A stretch of 64,000 bases of DNA from Beta vulgaris subsp. vulgaris (lineage: Eukaryota > Streptophyta > Magnoliopsida > Caryophyllales > Amaranthaceae): the NCBI RefSeq assembly GCF_026745355.1, contig NC_079209.1, forward strand, positions 15,241,894 through 15,305,893, written 5' to 3'. This document shows positions 1 through 11,111 of this stretch, one piece after another (within the stretch, counting starts at the first letter, position 1; the number at the start of each line of letters is the position of its first letter). The translations under genes and the position numbers were made by a program. The notes beneath the pieces are model-generated. The model saw only the letters and a program-made list of their open reading frames with translations, ran no database searches and was not told the DNA's origin.

Positions 1-1684
1 CATCCAAGCATACTAATATGGTGTTTCGATCTAGAGTCTGAAGGCAGGTAATAGAGTCTTACCCAAAAAGGACTCCAGTCGAGGGTAATATCGGACGGCT
101 GGAGACCCCCGTCAATATTATCATTCATCATCACAAGATGTTGGTCGAACGTCCATGGTCGCCCCTCCATGACTTTTGACTTATCACGAGCTGTTGCAAA
201 TTGAACTACAAACAATCCGTTCTAAATGGATCGAAAAAGTGTGACTTTGCATATCGCCCAGATTTGGTTCATAGACTTCTTAAACACCTCAAAATTATAG
301 GGTCTCCGAGTGATAACCTTCCCCCACGATCGCCTTATCAAGGTTCATGTTCTCCTAGGTCGCTGGGTATGTGTCGAACTCGACAATAGATTCCTCATCC
401 GCCTTTTATTTTCAATGTAGAGCAACGTGCAATCAAAGCGTCATCCATGATTGTAAAATCGAAAAGGAAAAATAAGAAATTCAGTCCTTCAAAAAGGACC
501 ACAACTCATTGAAAGGGACAAAACTCGCGTCCCAATACTGCCTCACTCAAACCCTAATTCGCTGTTTTTGATTTCAATAGTTTATACCCTTAATTTAACC
601 AAAACTTGACGATTTCTTCGACTTAGCTTACTCTTAGCAATTAATATCTTAGTGAGACCTTCGATCCTTATAGTTTGACCTTTGCTTACCACTTGATTAG
701 TTTAGCTGGATACTTAAGTTTTTTATTTGAAAGTAGGGGAGTTAGTAGCGACCTAGTTTTCCCTTGTTCAGAAGCGAATCTAAGAAAACCTCATATGAGT
801 ATGTTTTCTTTGTATTAATGAGAATAATTGGTCAAAGATTGTAAATTTTGAGTCTGAAAATAGAAACATGAACAATATTGTCGAATTAATGGAATCTAAT
901 TTAATTATAAAGGAAGAACTTTATGAGAGCACAAGGAGCTCGTGAAGATTTCGAGTCATAGAGCACGTAGGTTGTCAATCTATTCCAATCCGATATAATT
1001 CGGTTCTCCAACCAATCCATTCCAATCCAGAATCAACCCAACCCAGTTATACCCGAGCATATCAGGACACAACCCAATTTGTTACCGGTACAAACTTAAT
1101 CCGGAACCCAATTAGATCCTGATAAAAAAATCTGAACGTAATGTGCATATGACCTAAAGTCAACCCGTACCCTTGTAGACCCGAGAAAACCCATTGTAAC
1201 CTAACACGTGTAAACCAAGCCCATCGCCAACCCGACATTATCAATCAAATATGTTTTGCTCAAAGCTTTAGTTCATGTTCTTTTACATACTTCCATATAA
1301 GATATTAAAAAATTGTTAATAATAATATCTCTGGACATATTTGATACTATGATTATAGTTAATATTGGTCAAATTTATTAACTTATTCATTTATGTATTT
1401 CTCGCGTTGTCACACACACAGATATGCGTGTACCGACCCGAACTTCAATCATTATCGATAATGAATCAATGAATAGAAGCAGACTCAAACATATAATGCA
1501 TCATTCCAACTCCACCCGAATCCAAGTCGAGTTGACCCAATTTCATCCGGACACGAATTTAGCTGACCCAAGTTCATCTAAATCCAACTTGATCTGCATA
1601 AACCTATTTAGTCCGACTAATGTCTACCCAAAATCGATTTGAGCCGAGGTGAAATGTTCCAACCCATACCCAACCCTGACCCGA
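1..1684. other. Intergenic, no gene recognised; degenerate CCCGA/AACCC repeats
   Basis: No reading frame here resembles a known protein. Two stretches (about 980-1250 and 1424-1680) are loose runs of AACCC, CCCGA and ACCCA words with no fixed period. Similar runs recur near 18840-18920, 35870-36110 and 37680-37880, and the last two lie inside a hAT element. The repeats may therefore be the interior of decayed hAT-type elements, but I see no terminal repeats here. Confidence 0.6.
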
Positions 1685-1846
1685 CACTAGTAGAATATTG
1701 ATAATTTGCCTCTTCTTATTTGCGTCGGATGCATGAAGAACTGAGGCAAATGGTCAGGAATAGATGATTTCTGGCGGATTATAATATACGTCTGATGCAA
1801 ATACCTACAACAAATGAATGCAAATACGTCCAGTTTCTTGGTATTT
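1685..1846. mobile_element. Left end of a non-autonomous CACTA element (truncated)
   Basis: The sequence opens with CACTAGTAGAATATTG, the terminal sequence type seen at the complete elements at 15123 and 60926. It continues with a TTTGCGTCGGATGC subterminal motif related to the GCGTCGCA motif of the 15123 element. No matching right end (TTCTACTAGTG) is present nearby, and another CACTA-type start follows at 1847. I read this as an interrupted or truncated element. Confidence 0.55.
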
Positions 1847-1960
1847 CACTACTTGAAAAACCTTACTTTGTGGACACTTATTGCTCGATGCCACAATATA
1901 GGCGTTGGGTGGGTTACAAAATTTCCGCCCCACCTCAACACTTAAAAGCATGGAGAACTT
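1847..1960. mobile_element. Second CACTA-type terminus, cut by the Tat LTR junction
   Basis: CACTACTTGAAAAACC at 1847 is a typical CACTA end, followed by GGCG/GTGGG-rich subterminal sequence. The stretch stops at 1960, where homology to the retrotransposon LTR begins. It could be the left end of the CACTA element whose transposase lies at 12360-17289 on the other side of the retrotransposon. That link is inference, because no right end was found. Confidence 0.4.
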
Positions 1961-2326
1961 GAAAGAATGTAAGTAAATGCAATGTAAAGACTTGTGTTGT
2001 ACAGAGTGTTATTCCCTTCTATTTATACTAATACAATTGTATAACATTACTCCTTATTTGAACGTTGCATAACTAACTTCCCTACGAAAGTGCCACAACT
2101 CCTAGAATCTAGGGAGATCTCTTCTTCTGCTGGCTAACCACTTCCTCCTATTTCTTTGGCGTAACGTCACTTATTTGGACTTGGTCTTGATCAGTATCCA
2201 ATGCTCTTTCAACTGAATTTATTCAACTCCCTTCGTCTCTGCTTGCTGTAGCTGCTACCTGATAATCCCTAGCTGGGACAGATGCATAACCTGCAGGTTC
2301 AGCTTAGGAAATTTTTGGACATAACA
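1961..2326 (-). repeat. 3' LTR of the Tat element, truncated
   Basis: It matches 10745-11111 almost perfectly (differences near 2047, 2290 and 2317) and ends at the same CATAACA terminus. The first 284 bp of the LTR as read on the plus strand (10461-10744 in the complete copy) are missing, so R/U5 is partly lost. The TATAAATAG promoter box is retained on the minus strand at 2019-2027. Confidence 0.92.
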
Positions 2327-2345
2327 ATTGCCCCTAACTTGTGAT
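2327..2345 (-). other. Polypurine tract of the Tat element
   Basis: Directly inside the 3' LTR the minus strand reads AAGTTAGGGGCAAT just before the LTR start TGTTATG. This purine-rich stretch sits where plus-strand DNA priming takes place. Confidence 0.65.
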
Positions 2346-2648
2346 GCCAACCTAGGCGTAGCTGAGTTAAAATCGCAAGTTACCAATCAAAAAAAACTGT
2401 TAGCAAAAGGACTTAAGATTTAAACAAACTTGTATTTCTAAAATTTTATCTCTTAATCTGAGGAATTAAAACGTGTGAAGATAAAACTTTTACTCTAGAA
2501 GATAAATTCCTTTAATCCGCTAAAAGATAATTTTCTTGGGAAGAGAAAAAATTCATCAGATAATGATTACTTATCAACAGCTAAAAGATAATTTTTCACG
2601 CATCAATAAATTTTTATCCGTTAGCCCAAACTACCGTTGAGCCTACAG

Positions 2649-2657
2649 TATTTAAAG
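2649..2657 (+). promoter_or_regulatory. Possible TATA box of the antisense ORF
   Basis: TATTTAAAG lies upstream of the ATG at 2778 and is followed by a CT-rich leader (about 2660-2775). It is on the strand opposite to the retrotransposon's own LTR promoter. Assignment is by position and sequence only. Confidence 0.4.
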
Positions 2658-2777
2658 GACTCCTCCTCTTTTCCTGAACTTCACTTTATTTTCTAGCGAC
2701 TTCATCTCCTTCTCAGGTAAAGCTTCTTTCTCTTTCTTTCTTCCTCAAGAACTCTGTAGATTTTTTCTTCTTTTCTA

Positions 2778-4547
2778 ATGGGTAGAGCCATAGATGACGT
2801 TGCTTCGTCTGTTACTAGAGAGATCTTGAGGTGCTTAAAGTTCTGGGGGGTTTCCCTGAAAGCTCAGATTATCCTCCCTACTCCCACATGCAGGCCCGAA
2901 ACCTGCCCTGAAGATTACATTTGCTATTACGAGCACCCTTTTTACCTAGGATACAATTACACCTTTTCCCCCCTCACTAGATCTTTCATGGAAGTCTTGC
3001 ACCTTTTCCTGGCCAGCTGATGCCAGCTTTTTGGAAAACCTGCCTAACCTTAGAAGCCCTAACTAAGACATGGCATAATCCTTTCTCTCTAAACGAACTA
3101 TGACTGCCTATAGCGTTAGAAAATCGGGCAAGGGTTTCAATCATTTTAGGGCTAAGGCTCCCTTCCCCCCATTAATAGAAGGTACAATTGCATCAGACTC
3201 TATTTGGAAGACTAGGTATTTCTTTGTAGTGAAAGATTCGCTGGGCGAAGCTGGGGGCCCTCTAGTTGGGGGTTGGTCTACTAAAGGTACCTAACTGTCC
3301 AATTTGTGCTTTGTTTCTAAAAATGAATTAACTAGGTTCTTACCTTGTTTCTCTTGCAGGTCTTGGCCCTATTATCTCCCAGATTCCTGAACAAGCTGAG
3401 AGGCTACAGGACTTGCTTAATTTCCCTATCGAGGAACGCACCTTCAAGCGCTCCTACTGAAGTTTTACCTCTGGATTCTAAGGCTTCTTCTCGTACCAAT
3501 TCAATGTCGACAGGTAATTTTGATTTTTGGTGAAGGTTTTACTTTGCTCATAATTCTTGGATATTAGGCTAACTAGGTTTTCCTCATCCATGCAGCTCCA
3601 GCAAGGTCTAGCAATTTGTCTGATGAAGATGCTATGGATAGGCTGAAGAATAGGAAGAGATCAGCAGCCTCTTCTGGGCAGACTCAGGTTGAGAGGGTTC
3701 CTCGCAAGCACCTTCGCTCATCTACCATCCCAACCACCATTGACATCACGACGGATTCTCCTAGAGATGAAGTCCTCGTGAGCTTTCCTGCTGACTTTCT
3801 AGCTGAAGAAGGTCTAGAAGGTGGGATCTGGCCTGCAGCTGACAAGCTCGTATTCCCAGCTGCACAAAAGAGGTTAAAGGGACAGGACCCTGAGGTCATC
3901 CTGAACCATGCTGTTCAGCTATCCGCAGGTTAGTAACGTCTTTTGACCTACTTTAGATTAAGAAAATGATTACTGCCGTTTTACTTATGATTTTCATTGC
4001 CTCGCCAGCTTTCCCAGAGCTGCATAGCTGCCAGGGACAGCTTGCGGACTGTCGCTACCCTTCAGGATAAGGTGGCTCGTCTGCAAAAGGACAATTTGAG
4101 CCACCAAGCTAAGCTGAGAGGGAGAAACAGTCCGGCTGGATGCTGAGAGCAAGTTAGCTGCTGAGCAAAAATTAATGGAGAAAGAGAGGCAGAAAAAGAT
4201 AAAAGATAGCTGAGGCGGAGAAAGAAAATGCGCGCCTGAACACAGTTGTCAGAGATGCTGAAGAAAGGGTTTTAGATGTTCAAGCTGAGGCAAAAATTAT
4301 TGAAACTGCGAAGCTGGCATACCTGATAAAATTCAAGAAGCTGGACGACAAGGGTATCAACTTTTATATCGACAGGTTCCTCAAGCTGGACTCGATGGCT
4401 GCCTTGGAGGCCCTAGCTACTGGTGGGAAGGCAGATGATTCAGAACAATCTACAGCTGGATCTCCTCCACTGCTTAACCAGCCAGAGGGTGCCGCTCCAG
4501 CTAGCAAGGACGAAACTGTTGGTGATGATGCCAGCGTAGCTTCCTAG
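2778..4547 (+). pseudogene. Antisense extra ORF of the Tat element (gypsy-type putative transposase family), spliced-looking, damaged
   Basis: This gene-like unit lies opposite to gag-pol, between integrase and the 3' LTR. The N-terminal part holds CPEDYICYYEHPF and, after a frame change near 3005, an LAPFPGQLMPAFW segment. Both resemble the Pfam family called 'putative gypsy type transposon' (Transposase_28 type), which is common in plant Tat elements. A basic linker (about 3616-3928) follows, then a coiled-coil tail with EAEKENARL (about 4060-4450) that ends at TAG 4547. Three apparent introns have canonical borders: 3289-3359, 3514-3595 and 3929-4008. A TATTTAAAG box lies at 2649-2657, about 120 bp before the first ATG. 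Frame changes near 3005 and 3100 and stops around 4140-4210 show decay. Function is unknown; such extra ORFs have been reported in plant Ty3/gypsy elements. Confidence 0.65.
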
Positions 4548-5182
4548 TTTCTTTAGCACTTTATCAGCTTTCTTTCTGGAGCATTTTAGTTTTAATTAGC
4601 TTTGATACTTTTACCATTGCCTACGGGGGCAATGCGTTTTTGTAAGAACATATTTCCTTTTAGCAATTTAATCGTTTGAACTTATGCTTTGCCTTTTGAT
4701 CTTTGCTATTGATACTTTGATAAATACTTAAGTTACATGCATGCTTTTTGATCTTAGATATCAGAACAACTTATTTACCTAGGGTAAGTGTCGTTCAACT
4801 TAGGTTGGGCCCGTTTTCTTGGTGCTACGACCATTCAGCTAAGTCTGGGTGAACTAACCCCTAGCTGCTTGATGCTGGCGCTACGACCTTGAGCTGAATC
4901 TCGAAATTCCAGCTACCCACCTGGGTGCTGCAACCCCTTGCGTTTACCTGCGTATGAAGTGGACTTTAGATGGCTTGCTGCTACGAGCATAAAATACTTA
5001 AGTTGTTAGACAAATTAAGTTGTTGTTTACCTGGTGGACCAATGCTTTCAAAGCAGTGGTTGCCTTTAAAGATTCTGGCGTCTTCGGCCTGACGATAACC
5101 TGGTTGATGCCCCAGTCAGAAATGATATAGCTTGAGGTGAGAAGCGTTCCAGCTTCTAGGTACTGCTTTTCCATCTTAGTAG

Positions 5183-6099
5183 TTAAGCGATAAGCTCCCT
5201 TTCAACTACTTGATCGATTAGATAGGGGCCTTCCCAGCTGATTCCTAATTTACCCGCATTGACTTCTTGGGTATTCTGAAAAACTTTCCTTAGAACCCAA
5301 TCTCCTACCTTGAATACTTTAGCTTTGACATTCTTGTTGAAGCTACGAGCCACTATTTGTTGTTGTGCAGCCATTCGTATTAATGCACTATCTCTTAACT
5401 CTTCGATGGAATCTAGGTCGTAGCTAAGTCCTTGTCGTTGGCTTCAGGAGTCATCAATCCATATCTAGCTGTAGGGACAGCTACTTCCGCAGGTAGCACC
5501 GCCTCGCATCCATACACAAGTGAAAAAGGAGTTCTTCCTGTGGCGCCTCTTGGTGTTGTTCTGTTTGCCCACAGCACCTTAGGTAGCTCTTCTACCCATC
5601 TTCCCTTCTTAGCTTTTAGGCGCCTCTTAATGCCATTGATAATTACTTTATTGCTGGACTCAGCTTGTCCGTTAGCTTGCGGATATCTAGGTGTGGAAGT
5701 TATCAAGCTGATGTTCCATTCGTGACAGAATTGCCTTGTCTTGTCACTTATGAATTGTGATCCGTTATCACAAATGATTTCGCTAGGTACCCCGAATCTG
5801 CAGATAATGTTAGTATGCAAAAAGGATATTACTTCTTTATCTCTCACCTGCTGGAATGCCCCAGCTTCGATCCATTTGGAGAAGTAGTCCGTGAGTGCTA
5901 GCATGAAAACTTTTTGCCCTGGAGCTACAGGAATTTCCCCACAATGTCCATGCCCCACCTCATGAAAGGCCAGGGTGTTAAGGTGGGGTGCAATATCTCA
6001 GCTGGCTGATGTGTCATGCCTGCGTGTTTTGGCAGCTTTCGCATTTTTGCACATACTTCTTAGCATCAGCACGCATGGTTGGCCAATAATACCCGTATG
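5183..6099 (-). pseudogene. Tat element integrase
   Basis: This region encodes insertion of the retrotransposon cDNA. Reading leftwards there is a zinc-binding tail (YVQKCESCQ, about 6040-6075), then the catalytic core at 5413-5958. The core has the three acidic positions in [19 protein letters not shown] and [10 protein letters not shown]. The C-terminal domain (KVGDWVLRKV, 5183-5374) is separated by a stop or frame change near 5375-5412. No chromodomain is visible, as expected for Tat. The zinc-finger part is also out of frame with the core, so an intact integrase cannot be read directly. Confidence 0.85.
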
Positions 6100-6837
6100 C
6101 TAGGATTTTGTTTGATAAGCTTCTTCCAGCTGCATGAGACCCGCATTCACCTTCATGGAACTCCTTGAGGTGGGCTCCCATTGGTCTTTTCTAAGCATCT
6201 TTGTAATAGATCGTAGCTGGCGCAAGCTCTTTTGAATAGAGTGCCAGAAATAACTATATCTTGTGGCTTTCATTCGCAGCTTCCTAGCTTCCAGCTTATC
6301 TTCTGGCAAGATGCCCCTCTCCAGAAAATCGATGATTGGCTGGGTCCAGCTAGGTGCTTCCTGCCTGGTGTCATCTGATTGCACCATGTTTACCTCTTTG
6401 CTGATAGCTGGCTCAGCTAGGTGGGCTATAGGTATTGATTTGAAATCGCATTTTCTGAGTGCTGATCCGAGGTTAGCTAGGGCGTCGGCCTTGGTATTCT
6501 GGTCCCTTGGGATCTGTTTTATGCTGAACTCTTCGAATAACTTGGCTTTGTCTTTGGCTAGCTCCAGGTAAGAGGCCATTTTAGAATCTTTAGCTGCGTA
6601 CTCTCCATTTACCTGGCTTACTATTAGCAACGAATCACTGAAGACACGCAAACTGTTAGCTTTTAAATCATGTGCTAGTATCATACCTGCGATTAAGGCC
6701 TCATATTCAGCTTCATTGTTGGTAGCTTTAAAATCGCAGCAGATAGCGCGTACTATCATGTCCCCTTGTGGCGACTTTAGCACTATACCTAGACCAGCCC
6801 CTCTGAAGTTTGAAGATCCATCACATACAGCTGCCAT
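6100..6837 (-). CDS. Tat element second (archaeal-type) RNase H plus linker to integrase
   Basis: The 245-residue frame opens with an RNase H fold. The acidic residues appear in CDGSSNFRG, NNEAEYEALIAG, FSDSLLIVSQ and NTKADALANL, which is the full D-E-D-D set. This is distinct from the RNase H that follows the reverse transcriptase (6851-7583) and is the hallmark of the Tat branch. The C-terminal half (from about residue 150) links to the integrase zinc-binding region and ends at a stop near 6100. It would degrade the RNA strand during reverse transcription. The reading frame itself is clean. Confidence 0.85.
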   Translation of the reverse strand: MAAVCDGSSNFRGAGLGIVLKSPQGDMIVRAICCDFKATNNEAEYEALIAGMILAHDLKANSLRVFSDSLLIVSQVNGEYAAKDSKMASYLELAKDKAKLFEEFSIKQIPRDQNTKADALANLGSALRKCDFKSIPIAHLAEPAISKEVNMVQSDDTRQEAPSWTQPIIDFLERGILPEDKLEARKLRMKATRYSYFWHSIQKSLRQLRSITKMLRKDQWEPTSRSSMKVNAGLMQLEEAYQTKS

Positions 6838-6850
6838 GAGCCTGATTTAC

Positions 6851-8786
6851 CTACTTTGTTAACGTGGCGCACTTCTTCCTCACCGGTAGCGCTAAGTCAG
6901 GGCTAAAGTCTGCCACAAAGTCAGCTAGGGCTTGCGATTTTATAGCTGTCCTGGGTAGATACCTAATGTCATGTGCACTCAGGGATATGGCCCATTTGGC
7001 CATTCTCCCTGAATGCTCAGGTTTTCGTAATACTGCTTTGATGGGGTAATTAGTCATAACATGAATGGGGTGAGACTCAAAATAGTGCCTCAACTTACGA
7101 GATGCCATATATAAAGCTAACTAACTTTTCAAGTGATGTGTACCTGGTTTCAGCATCCAGCAAGGATTTGCTAACGTAATAAACTGGGAGTTGTTGATTT
7201 TCAGCTTCCCTGGCTAGTACCGCACTTACCGCTTTGCTGCTAACAGCTAGATACAGCTGGAGAGTCTCTCCTGTGGATGGCTTTGATAGTAGGGGAGGTT
7301 GAGCCAGGTAGGCCTTCAGATCCTGCAATGCAGCTTCATGCTCATCTGTCCAGTTGAATCCTTTATTCTTTTTTAGCACGTTGTAAAACAAGTGGCACTT
7401 GTCGGATGATCTGGATATGAATCTGTTCAGTGCAGCTACCCTTCCTGTCAGCTTCTGGACCTCTTTCAGGTTTCGCGTGACTGAATGTTGATTAGTGCTT
7501 GCACTTGGCTGGGATTGGCTTCTATTCCTCGCTGGGTGACTATGTAGCCCAAAAACTTGCCTGCTGGGACACCGAAGGAACACTTGCTAGGATTAAGCTT
7601 CATCCCATACTTCTTTAAGACTTCAAAGGTTTCCTGCAGGTGGTCCACATGATCCTCTGCTTTCTTTGTTTTGACCAGCATGTCATCTATATAGACTTCC
7701 ATCGTGTCCCCCAGCTGCTTCTCGAACATCTTGTTGACTAGCCGCTGGTAGGTGGCACCCGCATTTTTTAGCCCAAAGGGCATTACCTTGTAGCAATAGA
7801 TGCCTCTTTCAGTCATGAAGGCGGTCTTTTCTTGGTCTGCAGGATCCATTAGTATCTGATTGTAACCTGAGTACGCATCTAGGAACGTTAGCCTTTCATG
7901 GCCAGCTGTAGCGTCCACCAATGCATCAATATGTGGCAGCGGGAATGGATCTTTGGGGCACGCCTTATTGAGATCTGTAAAATCGATGCACACCCGCCAT
8001 TTGCCATTTTTCTTTCCAACAACCACCACGTTAGCTAGCCAGTCGGGATATTTGACTTCTCGGATTTTGCCAGCTTTGAGTAGCTTGTCCACCTCCTCGT
8101 TGACTATCATATTTCTTTCTGGAGCAAACTTCCTTCTTTTCTGCTTCACGGGCTTTGAGTTGGATCGACGTTTAGCTTATGGGTGATGATGTCAGGCTCA
8201 ATGCCTACCATATCTTCATGGCTCCAGCAAAACAGCTTACATTTTTCTTTAAGAATTCAATAATCCGCTGCTTCTCCTCAGCTGGCAGGGATGCCCCAAT
8301 CTGCACGGTCTGCTCTGGCTTTGCTGGGTCCAACGCCACTTCATCTACATCTTGATCTGTTGGCTTGGCTGGCGCTGGACCTTGCTGTAATTGCTAGATA
8401 GATTCCTTTTTTGCTTTTAGAGATATGCTATAGCATTCCCTAGCCAGCTTGCGATCGCCCCTGATTTCTTGTACTCCCCACTTGGTAGGGAATTAATAGT
8501 CTGGTGATAGGTGAAGGTACAGCTCGCATTTTGTGGATCCATGGTGTCCCCATTATGATGTTGTATGCTGAGGGACAATCTACCACATTGAACCTGGTTT
8601 GGAGGTTGACTCCTTTTGCATAGTGGGCAATACGATTTCTCCGAGCGTTGTAGCTGGCTCGCCATTGAACCCGAACAGAACGGTTGCTTTCCTGAGGATA
8701 TCAGCTTCCTGCAGCCCCATGCTTTCTAGAGCACTTTTGAAAATGATATTAGCTGAGCTGCCATTGTCTATCAAGACTCGCTTCAT
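6851..8786 (-). pseudogene. Tat element protease, reverse transcriptase and first RNase H
   Basis: Protease: the aspartic active-site motif VLIDNGSSANIIF lies at 8580-8786. Reverse transcriptase: 7466-8149, with DLNKACPKDPFPLP, FLDAYSGYNQILM, VMPFGLKNAGATYQ and the catalytic YIDDMLVKT. The connection domain and RNase H follow in a shifted frame (7095-7583, PVYYVSKSLLDAETRY) and again at 6851-7108. At least three frame changes (about 8150-8580, 7480 and 7100) break the polyprotein. Catalytic motifs are conserved, so the breaks are recent. Confidence 0.88.
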
Positions 8787-10380
8787 GAGGCAATTGCTGA
8801 CGGTGAGAGAACGACGAGGCCGTCATGATTATCAGCTTCCTCATCTCCATCTTCTTCGTCGAAGCTGATGGTCATGCTTCTGAGCTTTTTCTCTTCAGCA
8901 CTCCTCAGCGGGCTAGGTGCAGTTTTGGAACCTTCTCGAGCAAATCTCTTGGCTGCAGAGTATGTTAGTCCACATATTTCTGAACCTCCAGAGATAGAAT
9001 TGATTACCTTATCGTGTAGGGGCTCAGGTGGCGGATGAGGCTGTTGCTGGCTGGGGCCAGCTTTATCTTCTTGCTGCCCCTTCTTCCCCATCAAGTGCTC
9101 GAGATAGCCCTTCTTGAGCAGCCATGCCACCTCCTTTTTGAGAGCATTGCATTCTTCTGTTCGATGGCCATGGTCGCCATGGTAGCTACACCACTTGGTG
9201 GTGTCCTTCTCGCTGTCTGGTCTGTCGCTTTTGCGAGGCCACCTAACTGTGGTTCCCAGCTTTTCTAGTGCGTTTACTACGCCTCCTGCATCCACGTTAA
9301 AACAGTAGGAAGCAATGGAAGGGTAATCTTGTTAGATGATTTACCTGTGGCCTTGCTGGCTACGTTATTACTTTCGCGCTTCTGATATGGCTGATGGCGC
9401 CAATCAGTCTTCTTCTGGTTCTGGGATTTCCGATCGTAGCTAGGCTCGCTACGTACCTGGACGCCTCGTCCTCCTCGACACGTATCTCAGCCATAGCTCT
9501 GGCCCTGACCTCTTCGAATGTGCCACATGGGTACCTGGTCAATTCATAATACAATCTAGATTTATAGGTTAGTCCTCTCCTGAATGCTTCGATAGCTGTG
9601 GGAACATTCCAGGTTTGACAGAGATCATTTCCTTGTTGAATCGATCCAGGTACTGCCTCACAGCTTCATTGGCTTTCTGGGTGATGCGGTACAAGTCGCC
9701 GGTGTGCTTCTCTAGGACTCTGCTGCTTGCAAACTGCATATAAAACTTGTTAATTAAAGCAGCAAAATTTTGGATGCTACCTGGCTTAAGACTTATCAGC
9801 CATTGTAAAGCGGGCCCAGATAGGGTGGCCCCGAAGGACTTGCACATGGTGGCTTCTCAGCAGATGCTCAGGAATGGACAGAGTCCACATCTTCTGTTTA
9901 TATTGAGCACATGGTCATAGGGATCCGCAGCTCCATCATACAGCTTGTGAGGCTGGGTCACGTTGATCTTTTTGGGAATCCTGGCTCTTGCGATTTCTTC
10001 CACGAAGGGGGATTGGCGTAGCCATCAGGAGATTCTTCAGCCACAGGGGTAGGTGCTCCAGGCAGCTTCGTCAGCATGCGAAGTATTTTCCTGTTCTGAG
10101 ATTCTAGGAGCGCCATTTTCTTAGCTGCGGATCAGCTTCATCTGCTTCATCGTCGGACCTAGCTGCTCCATCTTCACCTTCACTGGCCTCGGAATCTTCG
10201 AGATCAAGCACTTAGGAATTTGTTCCGGATACGCTGTTTGGGCGTTTTGCTACTTTTGACAGAATCCAATTTCTTTCTGAGGCTGTCAATGGTCTGCTGG
10301 GCCTCAGATTGAGTGCGGTGAAGGTCCTCTTGAGCCTTCAGCAAAGCCGCTTTCATTGCTTCAGCAGAATCGTCAGCCAT
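8783..10380 (-). pseudogene. Tat element gag
   Basis: The likely start is the ATG at 10380-10378, which opens a coiled-coil-like N-terminus (MADDSAEAMKAALLKAQED) that stops after about 56 codons. The capsid core follows in another frame at 9569-9847 (GPALQWLISLKPGSIQNF, Retrotrans_gag type) and continues at 9360-9554. The nucleocapsid knuckle CSYHGDHGHRTEEC lies within 8783-9295, a form typical of this lineage. Together these encode the virus-like-particle protein, now in four separate frames. Confidence 0.85.
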
Positions 10381-10442
10381 TTCAAAGTTGGGTTGAAGTG
10401 TTTCTTTTTTTGGGATTTTGATGAGAGTTTAGCTGTAGAGCC

Positions 10443-10460
10443 CCACGGTGGGCGCCAAAC
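10443..10460 (-). other. Primer binding site of the Tat element
   Basis: The minus strand reads GTTTGGCGCCCACCGTGGGG immediately after the 5' LTR end. The TGGCGCCCACCGTGGGG form is typical for plant Tat-type elements. It marks the 5' LTR boundary and hence the direction of the element. Confidence 0.8.
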
Positions 10461-11111
10461 TGTTTATGCCAAATTCTGATCAGGCAGAACTTAGCTGAGG
10501 ATCTACAGCTAATGGAGATGCAGCTACAAACAACAAAGATACTAGCTAGGAATTAAAGAGAATGCAAAGCAAAGACAAAGACACCAAGAAATGGTGACGC
10601 GGAAAACCCCAGGAAGAGGGTAAAAACCGCGGGTGGAATTGAGTCCACCAATCCACTATTTGAGAAGATTACAACTTATAGCTAGCAGCTAGCAGCTTAG
10701 AGCTTGTACTAAATACACTTAGAATATTGTAAATGTAGAAGAGAGAAAGAATGTAAGTAAATGCAATGTAAAGACTTGTGTTGTACAGAGTGTTATTCCC
10801 TTCTATTTATACTAATACAATTGTATAACGTTACTCCTTATTTGAACGTTGCATAACTAACTTCCCTACGAAAGTGCCACAACTCCTAGAATCTAGGGAG
10901 ATCTCTTCTTCTGCTGGCTAACCACTTCCTCCTATTTCTTTGGCGTAACGTCACTTATTTGGACTTGGTCTTGATCAGTATCCAATGCTCTTTCAACTGA
11001 ATTTATTCAACTCCCTTCGTCTCTGCTTGCTGTAGCTGCTACCTGATAATCCCTAGCTGGGACAGATGCATAATCTGCAGGTTCAGCTTAGGAAATTTTT
11101 AGGACATAACA
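10461..11111 (-). repeat. 5' LTR of the Tat element (complete, 651 bp)
   Basis: On the minus strand it starts TGTTATGTCC and ends GGCATAAACA, giving TG...CA termini with short inverted ends. It carries TATAAATAG on the minus strand at 10803-10811, a good core promoter. Its right 367 bp match 1961-2326. The flanking base string on the right is CACTT. Confidence 0.9.
10803..10811 (-). promoter_or_regulatory. LTR TATA box
   Basis: TATAAATAG on the minus strand inside the complete LTR, upstream of gag. It is conserved at the matching place in the truncated LTR. Confidence 0.6.

Larger units (their letters stand above)
1961..11111 (-). mobile_element. Ty3/gypsy Tat-lineage LTR retrotransposon
   Basis: The element reads right to left: 5' LTR 10461-11111, primer binding site, gag, protease, reverse transcriptase, RNase H, a second archaeal-type RNase H, integrase, an antisense ORF, polypurine tract, then a truncated 3' LTR at 1961-2326. 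Dual RNase H and an extra 3' ORF on the opposite strand are known traits of the Tat lineage (Retand/Ogre relatives). The shared 366 bp of the two LTRs differ at about three positions, so the insertion is young. Gag and pol nevertheless carry several frame breaks, so the copy is probably not autonomous. No target-site duplication can be scored because the left LTR edge is missing. Confidence 0.9.

Noticed and set aside
980..1680. Telomere-like or peptide-coding AACCC repeats
   Set aside because: The words are irregular, lack a heptamer period and match the interior of decayed hAT-like elements better.
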